DNA from: Oscillatoria sp. CS-180
Lineage (GTDB): Bacteria > Cyanobacteriota > Cyanobacteriia > Phormidesmidales > Phormidesmidaceae
Length of the DNA: 64,000 nucleotides
Assembly (NCBI RefSeq): GCF_028330965.1
Contig: NZ_JAQMUB010000067.1
Span: 1-64,000 of the forward strand
Reading direction: 5' to 3'
The position numbers and the translations under genes were made by a program. The first letter of the stretch is position 1, and every line of letters starts with the position of its first letter. Below the pieces are notes generated by a model. The model had not been told where the DNA came from. It worked only from the letters and a program-made list of their open reading frames with translations, and searched no databases. This document shows, piece by piece, positions 57,701-64,000 of this stretch.

Positions 57701-59245
57701 AAGCTCTAGCTCAAAGTTGTGTACGCCATCGCGATCGCGCAGCTGATTCACAACGCGACTGCGATCGCTCAAGTCCACGTAGAACGAGAGACTGGATACT
57801 CGGTTAATGAGTTCGTTGGGGGAGTCGTAGCCCATGATGTCAGCAAACCGCTGATTGGCTTCAAGAATGAGGCCGTCAGCAATGCGAGAACGCCCCATAC
57901 CGGCTTGAGAGTTCTCGAAAATGGTGCGATACTTCGCTTCTCGTTGTCGTAGGGCTAACTCGGTCTGCTGTCGTTCCAATTCAGCACTGATCCGAGCGGC
58001 AAAAATGTGGAGAAAGAGTTCGCGATCAGAATCAAATTTCAATTCATCTCGATTCAGGATGGCGATTAGGCCGATCACTTCGTTGGTGGAACTCGTGAGC
58101 GGAACGCCTAAGTAGCAATCTAGCTGTTCGATCGCTAATGAGGAATCTCCAGGAAAGGGCTCAGTTAAATTCTCTGCAAAAAACATCGCGTTTTCGACAA
58201 CGACCCGCTCGCAGGGTGTGTCTGTCAGGTCGTACTCAAAATTGTCGCGAATCTGCCCGTCCACATAAAACGAGAGCGTGCTAACCCGACGGTTCTGAGG
58301 CGATTTTAATTTGCCAATAAGAACCCCATCTACTTTCAGAAGCGTTGCAATGTGGCCAATACAGGACCGAAAAAATTCTTCTCCAGTGTAGGACGCTGTC
58401 CCGGCCACTAGCTCTTGCAGTGCTCGTTCGCGCTGTTTGCGGTCGTCGATCGCGTGGGTCACGACGACAATGACGGGATCCCCACTGCTATCGTGCGATC
58501 GCGCCAGGCTTGCACTTTGCCAGACCCAGCGGCCATCTTTGTGACGAGAGCGAAATTCAATCTCATCGTGCTGGCGTCCACTGGTTAACACCTGATAGAA
58601 AATGGCATCGCACAGCAGCAGATCATCGGGATGGACAAAGGCAGCATAGGGGCGATTTTGGGTTTCGTGGGGCGGAAATCCGATCAGGTTATTGAGGTTA
58701 GGCGAGGCATAGCGGATGTCACCCATTGGACCAATTAAAAGGATGGCATGATTGGCCTGTTCTACAATGCGGCGAAACTTTTCCTCACTTTGGCGCAGCG
58801 CTGCTTCGGCACGATGCCGTTCGGTGATGTCGCGATAGCTCCACACGCGGCCTATGATTGCACCATTCAGCCTTTGCGGTTGGGAATAGCGCTCAAAGAT
58901 GCGGCCATCTTGCAGCGCAATCTGGTCAGACACGATCGCGTCGGGGGTGCGATCAAACAGCTCCAAAACACGGGCTTCAAATCCCTGGGGATCCGTTGTC
59001 TGATTCGCTAGATACCGAAATCGTGTGAGGGGTTCCGCATCCGGTGCTACCATTTCAGGCGACAGATTCCACATGTGTAGAAATTTTTGGTTATACCCTA
59101 AGACCTGACCGTCGCGATTCACCACAAAGAGACCATCAGCAGTGGACTCAAAGGTAGCTTGAAGCAGTGATAAGGCCGCTTCGCGATCGCAGGAAAATAG
59201 CCGATGAGACTCACAATCACCGCTGTATTCTTCCTGCTGACTCAT
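54776..59245 (-). CDS. Multi-PAS/GAF hybrid histidine kinase
   Basis: 1489 residues from the ATG at 59245 ([22 protein letters not shown] upstream); a longer TTG-started form is possible. Order: PAS (about 30-145), PAS (150-270), GAF (275-435), PAS (440-555), PAS (560-680), PAS (690-820), GAF (830-985), HisKA ([23 protein letters not shown], about 1010), HATPase ([32 protein letters not shown]), REC ([28 protein letters not shown], about 1275-1400). The REC holds a 30-residue low-complexity insertion (about 1345-1372). The final 80 residues are helical. No membrane segments, so a cytosolic multi-signal sensor. First gene of the operon with the cyclase and REC-PAS kinase. Confidence 0.93.
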   Translation of the reverse strand: [1489 protein letters not shown]

Positions 59246-59518
59246 TGCTGTCGCGTTCCTTTCGACCCGATGGTTTACAAATGGCTCAACCGTATCGGTC
59301 AATCGAGAAGATCTGGGGAAGGGATAAGAACCGATGGTTAGAGTCGGAGCGAGGTCACCTGACTCCGACTAATATGTTTTATGAGAACTGCTGATGCAGC
59401 ACTGTCTCTTAACTGTCTGAAAGCGGCGATCGCACCGTATTACAGTTAAGACCTATCTGAGCAAAGGTCATCGAGACAGTGGCGATGATCATTTTTTGTC
59501 AAAGGGTATCAAGCAACT

Positions 59519-60619
59519 ATGCACATTGGGCTACCGAAGGAAATCAAGGACCAGGAATTTCGTGTTGGATTGACCCCTGCCAGTGTCAAAGCACTCTGCG
59601 CTCAGGGACACAAAGTGGTCGTTGAAAAAGGAGCAGGCGTAGGTGCTGGGTTTACAGACGACGAGTATGACGCTGTAGGGGCATCTCTAGTGGGCGATGC
59701 GGAAACGGCCTGGGCACAGAAGCTGGTAGTCAAAGTCAAAGAACCCCAGCCTTCTGAATATGCCTATTTTCGGAAAGACTTGCTGCTCTTTACGTATCTG
59801 CATTTAGCGGCTGAGCGGACTCTGACAGAGGCGCTGCTCAAAAGCGGGATGAGTGCGATCGCCTATGAAACCGTAATGACCGCAGATGGTCGACTACCGC
59901 TCCTCACCCCAATGAGCATCATTGCTGGGCGATTGTCAGTGCAGTTTGGTGCTCGCTATTTAGAGAAACAGCAGGGCGGAAGAGGCGTCCTGCTAGGTGG
60001 CGTTCCGGGGGTTCAGCCGGGTCAAGTTGTGATTTTAGGAGGCGGCATCGTCGGCACAGAAGCGGCTCGTATTGCGATTGGCATGGGTGCCCAAGTGCAA
60101 ATCCTGGACATCAGCGTTGATCGCCTCTCCTATCTAGAGACCCTCTTCGGTTCCCGAGCGGAGCTACTGTACAGCACAGCCGCGCAAATTGAGCGGGTCG
60201 TTCCCAAGGCCGACTTGCTGATTGGGGCCGTATTGGTTCCCGGTCGCAAAGCCCCAACGCTGGTGAATCGAGAGTTGGTAGCGCAAATGCATCCCGGTTC
60301 GGTCATTATCGATGTCGCCGTTGATCAGGGGGGCTGTATCGCAACCCTCCGCCCTACCTCTCACAGTAAGCCAACCTATATTGAGGCCGGAGTCGTTCAC
60401 TTCGGCGTTCCCAACATGCCCGGTGCCGCTCCCTGGACGGCGACTCAAGCTCTGAACAACAGTACCCTGCCTTACGTTCTCAAGCTTGCGAATCAAGGAC
60501 TGGACGCGCTCAAAGACGATCCGGCCCTGGCGCAAGGTCTCAATGTCGCTGATGGCAAAATCGTCTATCCCGCTGTCCAAGACGTTTTCCCTGATTTGGG
60601 TCAACCTGTCCTTAACTAG
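59519..60619 (+). CDS. ald: Alanine dehydrogenase
   Basis: NAD-dependent enzyme interconverting alanine and pyruvate plus ammonia. 366 residues. N-terminal MHIGLPKEIKDQEFRVGLTP, with the Arg and Lys substrate residues; VVVEKGAGVGAGFTDDEY; catalytic Lys in KVKEPQPSEY; NAD motif VVILGGGIVGTEAARIA (about 170-186); VIIDVAVDQGGCIAT with the catalytic Asp; and VHFGVPNMPGAAP. ATG at 59519 with an AAAGGGT site. Divergent from the hybrid kinase operon. Confidence 0.97.
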   Translation: MHIGLPKEIKDQEFRVGLTPASVKALCAQGHKVVVEKGAGVGAGFTDDEYDAVGASLVGDAETAWAQKLVVKVKEPQPSEYAYFRKDLLLFTYLHLAAERTLTEALLKSGMSAIAYETVMTADGRLPLLTPMSIIAGRLSVQFGARYLEKQQGGRGVLLGGVPGVQPGQVVILGGGIVGTEAARIAIGMGAQVQILDISVDRLSYLETLFGSRAELLYSTAAQIERVVPKADLLIGAVLVPGRKAPTLVNRELVAQMHPGSVIIDVAVDQGGCIATLRPTSHSKPTYIEAGVVHFGVPNMPGAAPWTATQALNNSTLPYVLKLANQGLDALKDDPALAQGLNVADGKIVYPAVQDVFPDLGQPVLN

Positions 60620-60677
60620 CATGAGTTGTTTATGGGGCACGATATATCGCGTCGCTACGCGGTTGTGGTGGTGTGGT

Positions 60678-61043
60678 CTAGCCTTGGCTCAATTCGACGA
60701 TATTGCCGTCTGAATCTTGCGTAAACAGGGCAGCTCGACCGGATGAACTCATCTGAATGGGATGACCACGTTCGCTGAGACGGGCTTTGATGGGGCCTAA
60801 ATCATCAACCTGAAACGCGAGATGAGGATTGCGGCCCCATTTGTCAGGGCGGGGACAAGGGGCTTGCCAATCATCAAACTGCATGATGTGGATTTGAAAG
60901 TCACCCACCTGGAACCAAAGCCCTGGAAATTTGAGCGATCGCGGCACCAACTCTAGACCTAAAACATCCCGATAGAATTCCTTGGCGGTTTCTAAATCAC
61001 GAACCAGCAAAGCGACATGGAGCGATCGCACAATCGTCGCCAT
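60678..61043 (-). CDS. VOC-family (glyoxalase-like) protein
   Basis: 121 residues from the ATG at 61043 (MATIVRSLHVALLVRD), with GGAGG upstream; a further upstream extension overlaps the next gene and is unlikely. VOC fold: first module HVALLVRDLETAKEFYRDVLGLEL, second LAFQVDDLGPIKARL and ALFTQDSDGNIVELSQ. The metal-ligand positions His (residue 9), His in FQIHIMQ and Glu in NIVELSQ are present. Function unknown; not classical glyoxalase I. Confidence 0.85.
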   Translation of the reverse strand: MATIVRSLHVALLVRDLETAKEFYRDVLGLELVPRSLKFPGLWFQVGDFQIHIMQFDDWQAPCPRPDKWGRNPHLAFQVDDLGPIKARLSERGHPIQMSSSGRAALFTQDSDGNIVELSQG

Positions 61044-61071
61044 AACGTCCCCTCCTACAAGCAGTTTGCGC

Positions 61072-62226
61072 TTAACGAACTTCAATGCTGGCTAGCTGAG
61101 CGCCTTGATAATAGTGGCCCAAAATTTGACGATAGGAGTAGCCCTGTTGCGCCATATTGTGGGCGCCCCACTGACTCATGCCAATACCATGCCCATAGCC
61201 GCGTCCGTTGATTTGAACCTGATCGCCTGAAACGGCTATGGAAAATAGTGTACTGCGCAAATTGAGCACACTGCGCAGGTCATTTCCAGTCATCACCAGG
61301 GTGCCGCGATCGCCCTCCATGCGAATCTCCTGGATGCGTCCTCGGGGCGTCGTCCGCTGTGGCGTAGCGCTAACCAACCGCCCTACATCTGGCATCATCA
61401 GGCTCAACTCATCTACTGAAAACGACTGTGCCCACTCAAACACAGGTGCGCCGTAGTCATAGTCTTGCACTCCGCGCAGATAGGGAATGGGGCTGCTCCA
61501 AACATCCTCAACGTTTTCGGTATGCCCCCCAGAAGAAGAGTGGAAAACCGCTTCAATGACGTGCCCGTTATACACCAACACTTGATGGCGGGTTCCGTCT
61601 ACGGCTGCTTGAGTGCTGTAGGCTTCTTCTTCTAGCCCCTTATACACTTGCCAAGTGGTGGTGGTGCCCACGTCGTAGTGGGGTTGACGCCCCCGCTGAC
61701 GCCGATATAGCACATAAGAACGAGCCGCAACAGCCTGCGCCTTTAGGGCTTCCAACGGCCAACTGGTCGGCATCTCGCCGCCAACGACACTATACAGGTA
61801 GTATTCCAAATCCACATAGTTGATTGCCGTGACGCCGCTGCCGCTAGCGGTCACCAGCACACGTCCGCGATACCAGCGATCGCCAATAAAGACAAAGCCC
61901 CCTGCACTAGGCTCAACCCAGAATGATTGTCCTAACGTGTCGCCAATCTGAACTTGGGAACCTTGAGCCGAAATGGTGAGCGATCGACCCTCTGGTACCT
62001 GAGCAATGGACTGCCCCTGCTGATTTCGAACAACCCCTGTATTGGATGTGCCGACGAGAACCTGAGGTTCATTTTCGCGAATCGCAACCCGCAGCTCTAG
62101 AGCCAGAGCAGGCAGTCCCCAAATCACCCATAAAAAGAGGGCTAGTCCGCCTGTTGGTAGGAATTTCCAAAACCTAAGCAAGCTTTGCCGATTTAGAGAG
62201 TTGGAACTCACGAGGGAATGGGCCAT
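61072..62226 (-). CDS. SpoIID/LytB-domain protein
   Basis: 384 residues. The N-terminal hydrophobic stretch (FLPTGGLALFLWVIWGLPALA) is a signal peptide or anchor. The SpoIID domain (about 125-380) has NYVDLEYYLYSVVGGEMPTSWPLEALKAQAVAARSYVL with the catalytic-type Glu, FHSSSGGHTENVEDVW, and RGYGHGIGMSQWGAHNMAQQG. Family members act as lytic transglycosylases on denuded glycan in spore formers; in cyanobacteria the role is unknown. Close to a cell-wall amidase gene. Confidence 0.88.
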   Translation of the reverse strand: MAHSLVSSNSLNRQSLLRFWKFLPTGGLALFLWVIWGLPALALELRVAIRENEPQVLVGTSNTGVVRNQQGQSIAQVPEGRSLTISAQGSQVQIGDTLGQSFWVEPSAGGFVFIGDRWYRGRVLVTASGSGVTAINYVDLEYYLYSVVGGEMPTSWPLEALKAQAVAARSYVLYRRQRGRQPHYDVGTTTTWQVYKGLEEEAYSTQAAVDGTRHQVLVYNGHVIEAVFHSSSGGHTENVEDVWSSPIPYLRGVQDYDYGAPVFEWAQSFSVDELSLMMPDVGRLVSATPQRTTPRGRIQEIRMEGDRGTLVMTGNDLRSVLNLRSTLFSIAVSGDQVQINGRGYGHGIGMSQWGAHNMAQQGYSYRQILGHYYQGAQLASIEVR

Positions 62227-62582
62227 TATCTGAATCTTCTAAACAAGCAATGCAACAAACGACTCGCTTGGCTAAAGCCAACAGCTAGATGTAGACAGAT
62301 CAGCCAATTAAGACTTTGAGACAAAAATTTTGTCAACCTTCACTCAAACCCTCCTTCACCTGACCATCCCGACTGTCCGATAAAAACCTGAGGTTGACCT
62401 GTCTTACACAGATTGCTAAGCCAGGCCAAAAGCTTTGCTGCCTGCGCCTAAACGGTTGTCACCCCAAACCAGACACCAAGATAGCACCGGATGCTGAACA
62501 TGAAACATCTTGATCCCAAAGGAACCTCAATCAGATTGCCCATAGACGCTATTGGCCTATCCATCGTTTTTCTGCCCTTTCT
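62227..62582. other. Spacer between the SpoIID-like and amidase genes
   Basis: About 355 bases with no gene seen. Both neighbours read leftward, so it holds the promoter of the SpoIID-like gene and the end of the amidase gene. Confidence 0.45.
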
Positions 62583-63938
62583 CTAGAGCAGACCTGCCGA
62601 CTCATACAAACGCCGCAATATTGCCATGATTTTCTCCCCGTACAGGGGGTCTGCATCCCATCGACCGCTGAGATCGGTGATCAACGGTGCGACCCCACGC
62701 CGAACGAGACGAAATCGTGGATCGGCAACCCGCTGGGCCAGCGGCTCCGTACTGCCATAGGCTTTGAGATGTTGAATATGGGCCTGCACGCCAATCCGTT
62801 GAGTATCAAACGAGACGGCACCGTCATCGCCGGAAACAGCCCCAATTCCCCCAAAGTTGTTGCTCTCAGGACGTAGGCTGCCCAAAAATCTGAGGTAAGA
62901 GGTCTCCAAACACATCTGGCAGAAGGCTAAGTCGTGGTTGACCCCTTCCGTCTCTCCCTCCTCGCGATAAAAACGAGGCAGATCTTTATAAGGCTGCACA
63001 GCATTTTCGTTGTTGGCCTTAAGAAACATCAGCATCTGAATATCAGAGGTGACACCTTTACCCATAATGCGCTGAAGCTGATCAGAGCAAATGGGTAGGG
63101 CATTGATGGTTTTGAGCGTAACGCTGCGGGTGGTTGCATCCCAGCCAACGGAAACGTTGTACTCCCGCAGATCAATTGCCTTGATGTAGACCACCCCTCG
63201 ATATCGAATCCGTCGAACCTCTGGGTCCTGAACCACATTGACGTCTAGCTGATCAGCCAGATCGATAGGAATATAGGCGTTGTTGTTGATAATGATGCCT
63301 TTTTCGTCATAAAGACCGGTATTGACCTTGATATTGACCTCTGGAAAACTGCGTATCGTTTCCGCTGCGTTTCCAGCCACTGCACGACTCCAAGACGCCA
63401 CCCCATCGGCAATACCTAGCGCAATATCTCGGCGTCGATTCTGAATGAGTCCCAGATCATCGGGGTTCGTTAGATAGCCTACCTCCATAAACAGAGAGGG
63501 GCATCCCAAACGACGGGTGAAATCCAGATTGCCGACGCCCGTTGTAGTGTCAGGTTTAGCCCCTCGGCTAGGCAATTGGGGAACGCGACGGAGTAGGGCC
63601 AGCAGCAAAAGTTCCGCGTGAGATTTTCTAACTTCGTTGTTGGCAATGTAGAAAACGCTAGCCCCCCGTGCTCCAGGACTTGTGGCTGCTCCGGCATGGA
63701 TTTCAAGTGCGACGTCGTCTCGTTGGCAGCGAGAGTTGATCCATCGTAGAGTCTGCTCGCGGCTGAGGTCGTCGGGCACTGAAAGTACCTCAAAGCCTCG
63801 CGATCGCAGCTCTGGCACCACCAAATCCCGAATCCGAATCATCTCAGCAGATTCGGACGTACCCGGCACCGTAACCCCCATATCGAGTGCTCCGTCCTCA
63901 AGACCGCCGTGACCTGCCGAAATCAATATCTTTCCCAT
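62583..63938 (-). CDS. N-acetylmuramoyl-L-alanine amidase fused to a glucosaminidase-like domain
   Basis: 451 residues from the ATG at 63938 (MGKILISAGHGGLED). Amidase_3 domain (about 1-185) with the zinc ligands in AGHGG, the second His in LEIHAGA, and the catalytic Glu in FMEVGYLTNPDD; then a copper-amine-oxidase-N-like domain (about 200-275: NNNAYIPIDLADQL, GWDATTRSVTLK); then a glucosaminidase-like domain (about 285-451: CQMCLETSYLRFLGS, NNFGGIGA). The amidase cleaves the stem peptide from glycan and the C-terminal part would cut the glycan. No signal peptide is apparent, which is odd for a wall enzyme. Confidence 0.9.
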   Translation of the reverse strand: MGKILISAGHGGLEDGALDMGVTVPGTSESAEMIRIRDLVVPELRSRGFEVLSVPDDLSREQTLRWINSRCQRDDVALEIHAGAATSPGARGASVFYIANNEVRKSHAELLLLALLRRVPQLPSRGAKPDTTTGVGNLDFTRRLGCPSLFMEVGYLTNPDDLGLIQNRRRDIALGIADGVASWSRAVAGNAAETIRSFPEVNIKVNTGLYDEKGIIINNNAYIPIDLADQLDVNVVQDPEVRRIRYRGVVYIKAIDLREYNVSVGWDATTRSVTLKTINALPICSDQLQRIMGKGVTSDIQMLMFLKANNENAVQPYKDLPRFYREEGETEGVNHDLAFCQMCLETSYLRFLGSLRPESNNFGGIGAVSGDDGAVSFDTQRIGVQAHIQHLKAYGSTEPLAQRVADPRFRLVRRGVAPLITDLSGRWDADPLYGEKIMAILRRLYESAGLL

Positions 63939-64000
63939 AGTCGATGCCAAGCGCCCCTTGAGACAGTTGAATTCTAGGAAAGGATACCGTCAATCTTGGA

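Noticed and set aside
59246-59302. Longer N-terminus of the hybrid kinase starting at TTG
   Set aside because: The ATG at 59245 has a better Shine-Dalgarno and the extension holds no domain.

Overview
The window is chromosomal DNA from a cyanobacterium. The evidence is chlorophyll biosynthesis (chlM), very frequent HIP1 octamers (GCGATCGC), the cyanobacterial gene order secE-nusG-rplK-rplA-rplJ-rplL, many cyanobacteria-type signalling proteins (CHASE2/DUF928 locus, PAS/GAF hybrid kinases) and Uma2 nucleases. A filamentous Leptolyngbya/Nodosilinea-type lineage is my inference. All calls come from reading the sequence; no database was searched.

Layout. 1-7.3 kb: chlM, an orphan ABC ATPase, two small envelope genes, an ITPase and the ribosomal-protein/NusG/SecE operon on the minus strand. 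The rplJ leader can fold as a terminator/antiterminator switch. 7.8-16.2 kb: housekeeping genes (SGNH hydrolase, LCP ligase, mannose-1-P guanylyltransferase, LysR regulator with a TrpD2-like protein, RseP, endonuclease III). 16.8-25.6 kb: a minus-strand block with two large STAND-type NTPases. One is AAA-like/coiled-coil/PPC/WD40 with 14 nearly identical blades. The other is EAD-like/TIR/AAA-like. A histidine kinase and a HEAT-repeat protein follow. 25.8-30.4 kb: a degenerate kinase-like protein, a LuxR-type response regulator, a CHASE2 kinase and DUF928. 30.7-36.5 kb: an FAD oxidoreductase, a HAD phosphatase, a ParA ATPase with a coiled-coil partner, and an O-antigen ligase/polymerase-like protein.

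36.6-46 kb is an accessory region: a toxin-antitoxin pair whose MazF/PemK-like toxin is frameshifted, a MNT/HEPN pair, a gene fragment, a membrane nSTAND protein with 40-residue repeats in AT-richer DNA, two Uma2 nucleases, an orphan ParD-like antitoxin, a decayed mobile-element gene with GTAGAC repeats, and a tRNA-Pro gene with a degenerate copy 1 kb away. 46.1-59.3 kb: a glycosyltransferase, then a minus-strand signalling block. In transcription order this is a 1.5-kilo-residue PAS/GAF hybrid kinase, a REC-adenylate cyclase, a REC-PAS histidine kinase and finally a 1463-residue nitric oxide synthase with an N-terminal tandem globin-like region. 59.5-64 kb: alanine dehydrogenase, a VOC protein, a SpoIID-like protein and a three-domain amidase.

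The two most notable systems are the globin-NOS next to a sensor-kinase/cyclase operon, which suggests but does not prove NO-linked cyclic-nucleotide signalling, and the paired STAND proteins, whose domain plan resembles NLR-like immune or cell-death modules. Several small remnants are visible only by reading across frames: the toxin frameshift, the tRNA relic and a three-copy dispersed repeat.
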